Below are positions 16,092 to 25,486 of a DNA stretch of 64,000 nt, piece by piece; position 1 is the first letter of the stretch, and every line of letters begins with the position of its first letter. The DNA is taken from the NCBI GenBank assembly GCA_024742305.1, contig JANSYQ010000001.1, positions 62,001 to 126,000 of the forward strand, read 5' to 3'. Below the pieces are notes generated by a model. The model searched no databases, had not been told where the DNA came from, and saw only the letters and a list, made by a program, of their open reading frames with translations. Origin of the DNA: a bacterium (lineage in GTDB: Bacteria > Bacteroidota > Bacteroidia > Flavobacteriales_D > Crocinitomicaceae). Both the position numbers and the translations under genes were made by a program.

Positions 16092-17651
16092 TTACTCCAC
16101 ACGCACCAAAGTACTGTGTACGGTACCCGATTCTTTTCGAATAAGGACCACGTAACTTCCCGCTGGAAGATTCTCTGTAACCATAGGCACGTCGTGACGA
16201 CCTTGCGACAAATTACCATCGTACACATCCAAGACTTTACGATTTTGCATATCGTACACCTCTATTTTCACCCATTCAGCAGAACAAGCGAAGCGCACGG
16301 TAGCGTTGGCTCCAGCAGGGTTTGGATAAATGATAGCCTGATCTTTTGCCACTTCTTCTTCCTCATCAATTCCCACGTTACAAGCCCCAAGAACTGGGTA
16401 GAAAGTTACCGTATGTTCAAATAAACTTTGAATGCTTGCAGTGTCCACACCGAACCAATCTTTCAAAACGGAAGCATATACATCCCGGAAATCAATTTGC
16501 ATAGGAATTCCTGCCTGATTCACCACTGTATCACTAATCACAGGGTTTGGTCCCATAATTTGGAAGTCCAAACATTCTCCGAATAAGAACAAAGGTGCGG
16601 CATCTCCGTGATCCGTTCCGTAGCTTGCATTTGAGGCAATTTGACGACCAAACTCGGAGAAGGTCATTCCAGCAACGCGACTTCCGTGTCCAAGTGCTTG
16701 AATATCTTGTTGGAACGAAGAGATCGCATCGGATAAGCGCCAAATCAAATCGGCGTGCATTCCGAGTTCCGGATCATTTTGCTCTACCTGAGCTGCATGC
16801 GTATCAAACCCGTTTATGTTCAAAACATACACCTTAGTCTGTAGACCTCCGTCAATCATATTGGCTACATGATGCAATTGCTCCGCTAAAGGATTGTTCG
16901 CGATATCATACAGTCCAGCGTTTGAGTTTCCTGAATTCGCTGCGGCATTAATTTGACCTCCGTAGGCATTCGCTTGGTTAATCAATGTTGTTAAGTACTC
17001 GATGTGCGCACCGTAGTACGTTCCGTCGTTTATAGAATTACTTGTATTCAAATTGTAAACATCGGTTGGATCTACAACGGCATGGCTGAAGTTCGCCATC
17101 AATCCTTGACATGTAGCTGAAACCTGATATCCCATGCTAATTGCAAATGGATCCGGATTTTGAGCATTTGGATAAGCATCGGGGTAATTCGGGAAATGAT
17201 TATCAAAGTTTCGTCCTAACCAACCTGTATCAGCCGGCGAATCGATCAATCCAGACGTCCAAATATCCATTGAGCGGAAATGTGAACGGTTTTGTTCAGG
17301 GTATCCTACGTTTTGAATAATCCCCAAGTTTCCATTGTTGAACATTGTTTCCATTCCCGTCATTACAGGGTGAAAACCAACCTCTTGTGTAATGTTCAAA
17401 ATACTTGTTTCGGGAATCAACACGTTGGAGCGTTGAATCACCAAATTATCGTATTGATCGATTGGAATTACCGTAGAAAGTCCGTCATTTCCTCCGTTCA
17501 ATCGAATGATTACCAGCACGCGGTCATCTGCCATACTCGCTGGCTGAAACATTTTCTGTCCCAGCGATTGAATCCTAATTCCATTTTTAAATAGTATCGG
17601 CACCCCGGCGGATGCAATGGCTATATTTCTTACAAAGTCTCTTCTTTTCAT
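16092..17651 (-). CDS. DUF1501 family protein with T9SS sorting domain
   Basis: A 519-residue protein that begins with a Tat-like twin-Arg leader (MKRRDFVRNIAIASAG). The sulfatase-like DUF1501 fold follows, with VLVIIRLNGGNDGLSTVIP, RSHFRSMDIWTSG and the C-terminal AGMTFSEFGRQIASN and GTDHGDAAPLFLFG segments. The last 75 residues are a type A T9SS sorting domain (IIYPNPAGANA). DUF1501 proteins are nearly always paired with DUF1800 proteins, as here (gap 42 bases). Their substrate is unknown. A Tat-like leader combined with T9SS sorting suggests folding, perhaps with a metal, before export. The family call is firm. Confidence 0.9.
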   Translation of the reverse strand: MKRRDFVRNIAIASAGVPILFKNGIRIQSLGQKMFQPASMADDRVLVIIRLNGGNDGLSTVIPIDQYDNLVIQRSNVLIPETSILNITQEVGFHPVMTGMETMFNNGNLGIIQNVGYPEQNRSHFRSMDIWTSGLIDSPADTGWLGRNFDNHFPNYPDAYPNAQNPDPFAISMGYQVSATCQGLMANFSHAVVDPTDVYNLNTSNSINDGTYYGAHIEYLTTLINQANAYGGQINAAANSGNSNAGLYDIANNPLAEQLHHVANMIDGGLQTKVYVLNINGFDTHAAQVEQNDPELGMHADLIWRLSDAISSFQQDIQALGHGSRVAGMTFSEFGRQIASNASYGTDHGDAAPLFLFGECLDFQIMGPNPVISDTVVNQAGIPMQIDFRDVYASVLKDWFGVDTASIQSLFEHTVTFYPVLGACNVGIDEEEEVAKDQAIIYPNPAGANATVRFACSAEWVKIEVYDMQNRKVLDVYDGNLSQGRHDVPMVTENLPAGSYVVLIRKESGTVHSTLVRVE

Positions 17652-17665
17652 TGCGTTCGTTTTAA

Positions 17666-17684
17666 CTCTCCTGTGAAGGGAGAG
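17666..17684. repeat. Intergenic hairpin between the DUF1800 and DUF1501 genes
   Basis: CTCTCC (17666-17671) pairs with GGAGAG (17679-17684) around a 7-base loop. It has no T tract and lies inside an operon, so it is more likely a REP-like element or RNA stabiliser than a terminator. Confidence 0.4.
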
Positions 17685-17693
17685 CGAGGGGTT

Positions 17694-19310
17694 CTACATT
17701 GTATGGAATTCGGGCATTTGGAATAATTGCGATAAGACGAGCTCAACGCGTGTTCGCACCGGATCCTCATACACCGGGTTTCCAATATTCGCTTGATAAT
17801 CGTTATACTCCAAGGTCCACTCGAAATCAGGCAGCCCATTGGTCAACATCAACTTCAAGGTCAATTGTTGAGCAGCCGTTAATCCTTTTGGACAGAACAT
17901 ATCGGTGAGGTCCTGAATCACCGTTGGTGCATCCGCTGGTACCGAAAGATTGTCCACAACGTGCAATGCATCAATTTTGAAATTGTCTCCATTCACTGGA
18001 ATTCCCGTGGCGATAGTTAACCAAAGAGCGATATCAAAGCGTGTTTTGATATGCGCCGCATTCACCCAAAGTTTGGAAAATGATGGTAGTTGATAATAAG
18101 CGGGCCATCCTGCTACGCTTGGTGGAAATGCATACGCTTGACCGAGTGCCTCTCCCAACCAGTATACATTTAACAACATTTCATAATCCGTTGCAAGGTT
18201 GAAATTCGGTTCAGCCTCGCATTGATTCAACATTGAATACAGCATGTCCATCGGTCCTTTGATTAAGGCACCACGAACTGAAATATCGTAGAAATGCTCA
18301 CTCAGGAATAACTCCGTAAGCACTGGTTCAATTTGATAATTATTTGCGATGAAAGTATTGGCCATTTCAGCAATGACAGTCGATTCCACAGCAGGCGTTA
18401 AATCGTAATTCACGAAATAACGGTAGAACTTACGGCAAATGTAATTTGCTACTTCATCCTGTTGGAAAATTACCTCGATCAAGTCTTCGTATTCCGTGGC
18501 TCCATTTGCTGGAATACTGGCATTGTTAAACGCCGCAGACATTGTCTTGTTCGATTGGTCGTGTAGTAATGAATCGTACACGGCATCCACGGTAGTTTGC
18601 GATGTGCTTCGAAGTCCAGTAACATAATAACCTGTCAATATCTTTGCGGCTTCCGCAACATCATGTTCTGTGTAATTGGTGTAATCTCCCGGGCCAATTT
18701 GAGGTCCTTTACCGATGGTAAACAATTCCAATAGCTCGCGTGCATAATTCTCATTCGGACTGAAAACATTGTTTTCTGCACCGTTCAAGAACAACAGCAT
18801 ACAAGGATTCACGGTCACATCTTTGACCATTTGTTTGAAATCGCCCAATGCATGCGAACGTAACAAAACATGATAATCGTAGGTAGCACGTGCATCTTGC
18901 GTTGGCGGTGCTGCGAAATGATTGTGCCAAAACAGGCAAATTTTCTCAGCAATTGTTAGCGACTCACTATTGATTCGTTGCATCATCCATGCTCCGAGAG
19001 AACCCAAACGAGCAGTTTCGACTGATTGTGCATCCACTGCATTTGCGGGATAAACAGCATTGATCCATGTTTGTCCTTGGGCAACAATTGTTTCATCAGG
19101 GTGATAGGCAAGTGGCTGTCCAACAGCAGGAATTTGCATGAGCGAGGTAACCGTGGCATTCATTCCGTTGGTCACAGCGTCCAAAATTTCTTGATTGGTA
19201 GCGCCAAATGTAGTTCTTCGTAATAGGTGAGCAGCCTCTGCTTTTGTCCAAGGACCCGTATAGGGAGTTAAACTAAGTGAGACGCCCGGTAGCGGTTCGT
19301 TTTCCGGCAT
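17694..19310 (-). CDS. DUF1800 family protein
   Basis: A 538-residue protein with the family hallmarks: an N-terminal EAAHLLRRTTFGAT, a central KICLFWHNHFAAP, NENYARELLELFTIG, and a C-terminal GWPAYYQLPSFSKLWVNAA. No clear signal peptide is present from the ATG at 19310 (MPENEPLPG), and there is no sorting domain, unlike its DUF1501 partner downstream. The pair is transcribed together, DUF1800 first. Function is unknown. The two families are thought to act together on an extracytoplasmic substrate, but the lack of a visible signal here leaves the location open. Confidence 0.88.
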   Translation of the reverse strand: MPENEPLPGVSLSLTPYTGPWTKAEAAHLLRRTTFGATNQEILDAVTNGMNATVTSLMQIPAVGQPLAYHPDETIVAQGQTWINAVYPANAVDAQSVETARLGSLGAWMMQRINSESLTIAEKICLFWHNHFAAPPTQDARATYDYHVLLRSHALGDFKQMVKDVTVNPCMLLFLNGAENNVFSPNENYARELLELFTIGKGPQIGPGDYTNYTEHDVAEAAKILTGYYVTGLRSTSQTTVDAVYDSLLHDQSNKTMSAAFNNASIPANGATEYEDLIEVIFQQDEVANYICRKFYRYFVNYDLTPAVESTVIAEMANTFIANNYQIEPVLTELFLSEHFYDISVRGALIKGPMDMLYSMLNQCEAEPNFNLATDYEMLLNVYWLGEALGQAYAFPPSVAGWPAYYQLPSFSKLWVNAAHIKTRFDIALWLTIATGIPVNGDNFKIDALHVVDNLSVPADAPTVIQDLTDMFCPKGLTAAQQLTLKLMLTNGLPDFEWTLEYNDYQANIGNPVYEDPVRTRVELVLSQLFQMPEFHTM

Positions 19311-19390
19311 CTTAGTGCTTTTTATAGTTAGCAGTCAGCAAATTACGAAAACCTTGCCAAAAATCCCAAACGAATTTAGAAATCTAACAT

Positions 19391-20329
19391 TCAATCAGTT
19401 GAAGTGTTAATAAACTGGATGTTGCGTTTGAGCCCTTTGTATTTTGTGCGCTTGACAGCGCTGTTCCGGAAGATTTCACGAAACACTTCCTCAGTAAGAT
19501 CCTCCCAGTCGGCCTTAGACATTTTTAGTAGGTTTTCGTGCGGGTCAAAAGAAGATTCATGGTGTGGTTTTGAAAATCGATTCCAAGGGCAAACGTCTTG
19601 ACAGACGTCGCAGCCAAACATCCAACCGTCCATTTGCTCTTTAAATTCTCCTGGAATGATGGCATCTTTTAGTTCAATGGTCAGGTAAGAAATGCACTTC
19701 GATCCGTCCACGACATAAGGTTCCACAATGGCATCCGTTGGACACGCGTCAATGCATTTTGTGCACGTACCGCAATAATCCTTCATCGGTCCGTCTGGCC
19801 GCAGTTCTAAATCAATGATGAGTTCCGCGACGAAAAAGAAAGATCCGTGCTTTGGATGAATTAAGTTGCTGTTTTTTCCTACCCAGCCCAAGCCACTTTT
19901 CGCCGCCCATGCTTTGTCCATTACTGGTGCTGAATCTACAAATACTCTTCCTCCTACTTCACCGATTTCTTCGTGAATAAAGGTCATCAGTGACTTTAGT
20001 TTATCCTTGATGACAAAATGGTAGTCTTTTCCGTAGGCATATTTGGAGATTTTGGGTGCCTCCTCGTCCTTCTGAGTTTCTTCAGGATAGTAATTCAAGA
20101 GTAACGACACAACCGACTTCGCTCCATCTACTAACAAACGAGGGTCCAAACGTTTGTCGAAATGATTTGCCATGTAAGACATTTTGCCATGATAATCACG
20201 CTTCAGCCATTCCTCCAAACGTTTTGCTTCTTCTTCTAAAAAGTCAGCCTTTGAGACACCACAGAACATAAAGCCCAACTCATGCGCCTTTTTTTTAATC
20301 TGATGTGTATTTCGTTCGATATTCTTCAC
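19391..20329 (-). CDS. queG: Epoxyqueuosine reductase
   Basis: A 312-residue, cobalamin-dependent iron-sulfur enzyme that reduces epoxyqueuosine to queuosine in tRNA wobble position 34. Visible features are [20 protein letters not shown] with the catalytic Asp, [16 protein letters not shown], and two ferredoxin-type [4Fe-4S] motifs: [16 protein letters not shown] and [11 protein letters not shown]. The C-terminal segment is short, without the HEAT domain of longer homologues. The start is a GTG at 20329. In many Flavobacteriia queG lies beside ruvB and the cox/act genes. Here a block of five genes lies between queG and ruvB. Confidence 0.95.
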   Translation of the reverse strand: MKNIERNTHQIKKKAHELGFMFCGVSKADFLEEEAKRLEEWLKRDYHGKMSYMANHFDKRLDPRLLVDGAKSVVSLLLNYYPEETQKDEEAPKISKYAYGKDYHFVIKDKLKSLMTFIHEEIGEVGGRVFVDSAPVMDKAWAAKSGLGWVGKNSNLIHPKHGSFFFVAELIIDLELRPDGPMKDYCGTCTKCIDACPTDAIVEPYVVDGSKCISYLTIELKDAIIPGEFKEQMDGWMFGCDVCQDVCPWNRFSKPHHESSFDPHENLLKMSKADWEDLTEEVFREIFRNSAVKRTKYKGLKRNIQFINTSTD

Positions 20330-20356
20330 AAATCAATAAACAAGGGACAACCCTCA

Positions 20357-20387
20357 TTGAATTCTCTACGTTTAATCCATACCTTTG
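20357..20387 (+). promoter_or_regulatory. Bacteroidota promoter TTG-N20-TACCTTTG
   Basis: TTG at 20357-20359 and TACCTTTG at 20380-20387 have the spacing described for the -33/-7 promoters of this phylum (17-23 bases). The predicted start of transcription is near 20391-20393. This excludes the upstream TTG at 20385 as a translation start for the downstream gene. Confidence 0.6.
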
Positions 20388-20411
20388 CTTACGCAAGATG
20401 AAATTAATCAA

Positions 20412-23279
20412 TTGAGATTAGCACTACTGATAATATTACTATTATTCTGCTCAGAAATCACTTTGGGACAACTGCCCGTTTGGCCTTTAGTTACAGGATA
20501 CCCTCAATCTGGACCTACAAACAACACAACATCTATCACTCCGCATCAATATGTGGACTGGACCTCAGCAAATCCAACATCAGTGGTGTTAGCAGGCACG
20601 GGAAGTAATCGTGTTGGTCCTTCTCAAGCGGGAATTAACGGATGCAATCAGCTAGAATTTTTCACCCTACACAATGGCGAGTTCAATGCTTCCGTTGCAG
20701 CGTTAGAATTGTATACTCCCACTGGAACCTACATGCCATTGGCAGGTGGAGACATGAATGCTAGTGCGGGGGATTATGAAGTACAAATTGTTCGTCGACC
20801 AGGATTTCCCAACCAATGGTTTGTTATCTACAGTCTAGCACCAACTTCCTACCCTTCTGGAAACCCCGGTTACCAGTCGAGTTATTTGGCGTATTCTTTA
20901 ATTGAAGTGAACAGTGGTGCAGCCAATTATGTCCTCGATGGATTGGGCAACCCAATACAAGATAGAATTTTGAGTATTGGAGGAACAAATTATCAATATT
21001 TCCCTGGTAAAGCTACCTCTAGAACTTCCGTTGTAGCAGGATACGATCATGACATTTATGTCCAGCGAAGAACACAAGCGTTTGGTTCGGGAAGTATTAG
21101 TTCCACTTTTCAAGTTGACCGTTTCTCAGTGTCAACGCAAGACGACATTGTCCATACTGGAAGTTCCAATACCATAAGTGGATACTCTTGGAATTTGATG
21201 GTAGGTGGAAGTCCGATAGAGCTTTCGCCTTCAGAAAACACGCTAGCGGTAACAGCTAGAACGCAAAACAACAACCAACAGGAAGTATACTTGTTTGATC
21301 CTTCCAATTTAACTGCAGCGCCCAACACAATTCGTCTGAGTGATTTGTGGATTGAATTTACAACGCCTCCAACTGGAATGACAGGACTCTTTCACCAAGC
21401 TAGTGAGTTCGACTTCACTAATGGTTCCGGAGTTGACTTTCTTCGCAATTTCGAAAGGAAAATCATTGGTTGGGAGTTCAGCCCCAGCGGTGACTATCTT
21501 TATTTCTGCGGGGGAGGATATCAATCGGGAGCAGCACAAAACATTACCTACCTTGCTCAAGTTGATCTGAACCAAACCATTTCCGGCAACCATGTGGTTC
21601 GCTTACAAGTGCAGCAGCCCAATTTGGCAGGAACTTATAATCCTACTACTGGGGTTGGAGATTCCTGGAGTTCATCCAATTATACCAACCTTTGGAATCG
21701 TAGGGGGTTGGGTCGCTTACAAAGCTGTTACGACGGGAATTTATACTTCACAAAATCCAATGTTCAGGAACTAATGGTGATCCCTAACCCGGATAGTCCT
21801 ATGCCCATTAACATGGTACCAAGCGATCTTGATTTCTCAACACCGCAAACGCCCAACATTCCCCTAGACGGAATTGCAGGCTTTATGCCCGATCAAATTG
21901 ATGGATACAATTATTTACTGGGTGCAGGAACCTCTACTGGACAATTGTTGGAAGTCAACACAGGAAATGTTGTCAGTGGAGATACACTTCAATTTTGTGC
22001 TCCAAACACCATTGACGTTATTGCTGATTGGGGGACAAGTGCCGATTACTATTGGAATACGGGAGATTCAACGCAACAGCTAACACTTTCTCAAGCTGGA
22101 ACGTATTCAGTAGATGTTTACGTTAACGGCTGTTTCATTACTACAGACTCTGTACACGTCGTTGGCGGAAATGTCACGGTTGATCTTGGACCGGACACAG
22201 CTTTCTGCGCACCCGGAACACTTCTTTTGGATGCAACCACCGCTGGAGCCGATTATTTGTGGCAGGACGGAAGTACGCAATCGACGTATCAGGTAACTGC
22301 AAGCGGCACGTATTCCGTGACCGTAGATGTAGGCGGTTGTATTGACTCCGACACCATTCAAGCGACGATCAACCCGGGAACGAATCCACAATTGGGTAAC
22401 GATACGCTTATTTGTGACATCAGCGCGACTATTTTTTATGATGTTTCAGAATCCGGCGCATCGTATGTATGGCAAGATGGATCGACAAACTCCACGTTTA
22501 CCGTAACATCTTCAGGGACGTATTGGGTAGAAAGTTCCATTGGTTCTTGTTCCAATTCAGATACAGTCAATGTGGTAATTGCTGAGCAACCGGACATAGA
22601 TTTGGGGAATGACACTACTTTCTGTGGACCGGTGCAATACGTTTTGGATGCAAGTTGCACTAATTGTACGTACGAATGGCAAGATGGCTCTACCGGACCA
22701 AACTTGGATGTCTCATCCGCTGGAGTTTATTACGTAGAATTGGACAATTCAGGTTGTACAGATTCTGATACGATTGAAATTCAACAGTTTTTTGCACCAA
22801 ACGTGTCCATCGACAATATCGAGATATGTGAATCAGCGCAAGAACTTGTTTCCATAGATGCAACGGGTGTTTCCTATGAGTGGCAAGATGGATCAACCGG
22901 CAATACATTCTTGGTTGATGCTCCGGGCGTGTACTCGGTTGTTCTTACCAATGTTTGTGGGTCTGACACTGTTGCTTTTCAAGCAGTTTCTGTTGAGTGT
23001 TTCTGTGACATCTACGTTCCCAATACTTTTACCCCGGATGCAGATGAACTTAACCCTGTTTTCCAAGCGTATACTGATTGTGCATTGCAGTATTTTGAGT
23101 TGGAAATTTACAATCGATGGGGTGAAATAATTTTTACTTCAACTGACGTGAATTACGGGTGGGATGGAACCTACAACGGGAAGCTAGTTCAAGACGGAAC
23201 GTACACTTGGAAAATAGAGTATGCATTCTCCGACAATGTTCCCGGTGAGAGTGTAGGCCACGTTACAGTCATCCGATAA
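20412..23279 (+). CDS. Secreted Ig-like-repeat protein with T9SS type B sorting domain
   Basis: About 955 residues. The best start is the TTG at 20412, which opens a signal peptide (MRLALLIILLLFCSEITLGQ). Residues about 20-520 form a beta-rich N-terminal domain that I do not recognise. Between about 22000 and 22990 come five Ig-like repeats of 70-80 residues, four of them sharing the WQDGST core. The C-terminus (VPNTFTPD, YNRWGEIIF, WDGTYNGKLVQDGTYTWKI) is the gliding-motility-associated type B T9SS sorting domain. Likely a cell-surface adhesin-like protein. An ATG at 20398 in another frame reads only MKLIN before a TGA that overlaps the TTG. This could be a leader peptide or mark an indel that split the natural start. 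Confidence 0.85.
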   Translation: MRLALLIILLLFCSEITLGQLPVWPLVTGYPQSGPTNNTTSITPHQYVDWTSANPTSVVLAGTGSNRVGPSQAGINGCNQLEFFTLHNGEFNASVAALELYTPTGTYMPLAGGDMNASAGDYEVQIVRRPGFPNQWFVIYSLAPTSYPSGNPGYQSSYLAYSLIEVNSGAANYVLDGLGNPIQDRILSIGGTNYQYFPGKATSRTSVVAGYDHDIYVQRRTQAFGSGSISSTFQVDRFSVSTQDDIVHTGSSNTISGYSWNLMVGGSPIELSPSENTLAVTARTQNNNQQEVYLFDPSNLTAAPNTIRLSDLWIEFTTPPTGMTGLFHQASEFDFTNGSGVDFLRNFERKIIGWEFSPSGDYLYFCGGGYQSGAAQNITYLAQVDLNQTISGNHVVRLQVQQPNLAGTYNPTTGVGDSWSSSNYTNLWNRRGLGRLQSCYDGNLYFTKSNVQELMVIPNPDSPMPINMVPSDLDFSTPQTPNIPLDGIAGFMPDQIDGYNYLLGAGTSTGQLLEVNTGNVVSGDTLQFCAPNTIDVIADWGTSADYYWNTGDSTQQLTLSQAGTYSVDVYVNGCFITTDSVHVVGGNVTVDLGPDTAFCAPGTLLLDATTAGADYLWQDGSTQSTYQVTASGTYSVTVDVGGCIDSDTIQATINPGTNPQLGNDTLICDISATIFYDVSESGASYVWQDGSTNSTFTVTSSGTYWVESSIGSCSNSDTVNVVIAEQPDIDLGNDTTFCGPVQYVLDASCTNCTYEWQDGSTGPNLDVSSAGVYYVELDNSGCTDSDTIEIQQFFAPNVSIDNIEICESAQELVSIDATGVSYEWQDGSTGNTFLVDAPGVYSVVLTNVCGSDTVAFQAVSVECFCDIYVPNTFTPDADELNPVFQAYTDCALQYFELEIYNRWGEIIFTSTDVNYGWDGTYNGKLVQDGTYTWKIEYAFSDNVPGESVGHVTVIR

Positions 23280-23285
23280 TCGAAT

Positions 23286-24347
23286 TTACATCTGAACGTT
23301 ATTGATATTCTCGAATGGCTCAGGAATGTTCTCAGGTTCCTCATCTATCAACTGTAAAATGTCGCGTGAAATACCCCGTGAAATATTCGAAATTGGAACG
23401 TCGTTTACCGAACCTTCGAATGGATTCTCTCCAGCCAAGCCAATACGTAACATCGTATTAAATACCCAAATCACCAACGCGGTAAATGGAATGTTGAGCC
23501 AAATAAAATAATCTCCAATGAATTCATACGGTTTTCCAATCTCGCCCAAGTCCGAGCCCATACTGGCGAAGCTTGGAATGATGGCAAATGGCAGTAACCA
23601 CATAAAAATATGTACAAAATGATAACTAATACTTCCGTATTGTTTGGGGTAAGGGAAGTTTTTAATTCGTTCCGATTTCCCCTGCAGTGCGGTCATCTCT
23701 TGAAGCATTTCTTGCATTCGCAACAACGAAAAGTCCCAAATCTTGCCTTCATCTGCCAGCTTTCGTAAATGCTTAGATTGTAAGTTGATGACAGCATTCG
23801 GCTTGTTGTCCTTCTGCATGACATAATTTAACTCTTCTTCAGATAAATAATCGCGAAGCTCTTCCTCCAAAGGCGTTCGATGTTCGGGAATATGATATTC
23901 AAAATTGACTTTCTTTTTCCCTTCCATATTATACGTAGCTTCCCAAGGCTTCTTGGTTCTCATCGCGTAGCGCAATGCAGTCAACCAAGCAACATGACGG
24001 CGCGTAATAATTCGAATATTCTCCTTTTCATCCTTTGCCTCAGTCGCTTTGTGGATGTAAAAACTATCCTTCACCGTGATTACAAACGAACGTGAAACAT
24101 TCACTATGCCACCCCAAATTTTGCGAGCTTCCCAAATTCTATCGTAAGCCGCGTTGTTCTGAAAGCCGATAAGAAATGCCACTGCCGTACCCACAACACC
24201 TACTGGAGTGAAAGGAAGTTGCAACCATTTGATGTCCAGTAATTCATACAGAACGGTGACAACAGTTGAAAGGCAGATAAAGAAGATCAGCTCCCTGCGA
24301 GTCCATATCAGAACAGTTCGCATGGGAAACCTGCGTCGGGTATACAT
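23286..24347 (-). CDS. Bestrophin-like (UPF0187) membrane channel
   Basis: About 353 residues from the Met at 24347 (MYTRRRFPMRTVLIWT). The upstream Met at 24383 is less likely. Membrane helices lie near the N-terminus (ELIFFICLSTVVTVLYELL and GVVGTAVAFLIGFQNNAAYDRIWEARKIWG, which is the bestrophin signature). Further helices lie at FVHIFMWLLPFAIIPSFAS and FIWLNIPFTALVIWVFNTM, followed by the NPFEGSVNDVP segment. Family members form pentameric anion or cation channels in the inner membrane. It is convergent with the T9SS protein, 6 bases apart, and divergent from the next lipoprotein gene. Confidence 0.9.
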   Translation of the reverse strand: MYTRRRFPMRTVLIWTRRELIFFICLSTVVTVLYELLDIKWLQLPFTPVGVVGTAVAFLIGFQNNAAYDRIWEARKIWGGIVNVSRSFVITVKDSFYIHKATEAKDEKENIRIITRRHVAWLTALRYAMRTKKPWEATYNMEGKKKVNFEYHIPEHRTPLEEELRDYLSEEELNYVMQKDNKPNAVINLQSKHLRKLADEGKIWDFSLLRMQEMLQEMTALQGKSERIKNFPYPKQYGSISYHFVHIFMWLLPFAIIPSFASMGSDLGEIGKPYEFIGDYFIWLNIPFTALVIWVFNTMLRIGLAGENPFEGSVNDVPISNISRGISRDILQLIDEEPENIPEPFENINNVQM

Positions 24348-24448
24348 GTTTGTTTCGTTTATTCGTTGCCGCAACTTACACAATATTCCTCAAAGTGCAG
24401 TGCTCCCAAAGCTTCGTATATTTAGCTCAAAACCAATCCATCGGTGCA

Positions 24449-25417
24449 ATGAAATATTCGCTCTTACTCCCAATATTGTTCTTTCTATTGAACGCCTGTT
24501 CGGATGCATCTCGCAACTCTGAAAAGGAGGGGCAAGCAGAACTTTTTGTGGAAAGAACGACACCATTACTGGTTGTTTTGGGAACCATTCAAGATGCCGG
24601 GTCTCCTCAAATTGGATGTAAAAAAGAATGTTGCAAAGATCTTTTTACCAACCCCGACCCCGATCGTATGGTTGTTTCCCTTGGTGTATCAGACAGCGAA
24701 GGTCGCAACTACATTTTCGATGCAAGCCCCGATTTACCACGCCAATTTGAACTGCTTCGAAAAGTGAGTAAAAGAACTCCGAATAATGCTCCTGACGGAA
24801 TATTTCTAACACACGCGCATATTGGTCATTATACCGGGCTTATGTATCTCGGGAAAGAAGCTATGGACGCAAACCAAGTGCCCGTTTTCGCCATGCCGCG
24901 TATGGAACAGTTCCTTCAGGAAAATGGACCATGGAGTCTGCTGGTAGAACGAAAAAACATTAAAATTCAAGCACTGCAAGATGGAGAGTCAATCGACCTA
25001 GGTGAAATTTCGGTAACTCCCATTTTGGTTCCACATCGGGATGAGTTCTCTGAAACTGTCGGGTATCGCATCGAAGGACCAAATAAAAGTGCACTTTTCA
25101 TTCCGGACATTGATAAATGGACCAAGTGGGAAAAAGACATCATAGAAGAAGTCAAGAAGGTAGACTTTGCCTTTTTGGATGCGACTTTTTTCAGTGGAGA
25201 GGAAATCAATAACCGAGATATCTCACAAATCCCGCACCCTTTCGTCGTAGAGAGCTTGAAAGCATTTCAAAATCTTGATGCCAAAGAGAAAAGCAAAATT
25301 CACTTTATTCATTTCAATCATACCAATCCTATTATTAATCCCAATAGTGAGGAAGCAAAGCGTGTTCGTAAAGCTGGATTCAACATTGCTCAGTTACGTC
25401 AAACGTTCTTCCTGTAA
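24449..25417 (+). CDS. Metallo-beta-lactamase-fold lipoprotein (PqqB-like)
   Basis: About 322 residues from the ATG at 24449, which starts a lipoprotein signal (LLLPILFFLLNAC). Earlier in-frame starts would put about 33 polar residues before it. The mature domain opens LLVVLGTIQDAGSPQIGC and has FDASPDLP, then the metal motif THAHIGH (HxHxGH instead of the usual HxHxDH), then a C-terminal HFIHFNHTNP. The overall order resembles PqqB/coenzyme PQQ-type hydrolases. Two Cys (KKECCKD) follow the first strand. Substrate unknown; probably a periplasmic hydrolase anchored to a membrane. It is divergent from the bestrophin gene (101-base gap). Confidence 0.82.
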   Translation: MKYSLLLPILFFLLNACSDASRNSEKEGQAELFVERTTPLLVVLGTIQDAGSPQIGCKKECCKDLFTNPDPDRMVVSLGVSDSEGRNYIFDASPDLPRQFELLRKVSKRTPNNAPDGIFLTHAHIGHYTGLMYLGKEAMDANQVPVFAMPRMEQFLQENGPWSLLVERKNIKIQALQDGESIDLGEISVTPILVPHRDEFSETVGYRIEGPNKSALFIPDIDKWTKWEKDIIEEVKKVDFAFLDATFFSGEEINNRDISQIPHPFVVESLKAFQNLDAKEKSKIHFIHFNHTNPIINPNSEEAKRVRKAGFNIAQLRQTFFL

Positions 25418-25436
25418 AAAGCCCTGTTACTTCTGC

Positions 25437-25444
25437 TATCTTTG
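25437..25444 (+). promoter_or_regulatory. Candidate -7 box (TATCTTTG)
   Basis: An exact TAnnTTTG match 42 bases before the ATG at 25487, in the gap after the MBL-fold gene. No TTG -33 element was identified. Confidence 0.4.
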
Positions 25445-25486
25445 GTATTTAATGAATAACACACACGGAACTCTTATTTTCACGGC

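Noticed and set aside
20385-20411. Upstream TTG start for the T9SS repeat protein
   Set aside because: It lies inside the -7 box TACCTTTG and would put nine polar residues before the signal peptide.
24350-24448. Longer N-terminus of the MBL-fold lipoprotein
   Set aside because: The lipoprotein signal begins at the ATG at 24449, and the extra 33 residues would block it. The extension also overlaps the promoter region shared with the bestrophin gene.
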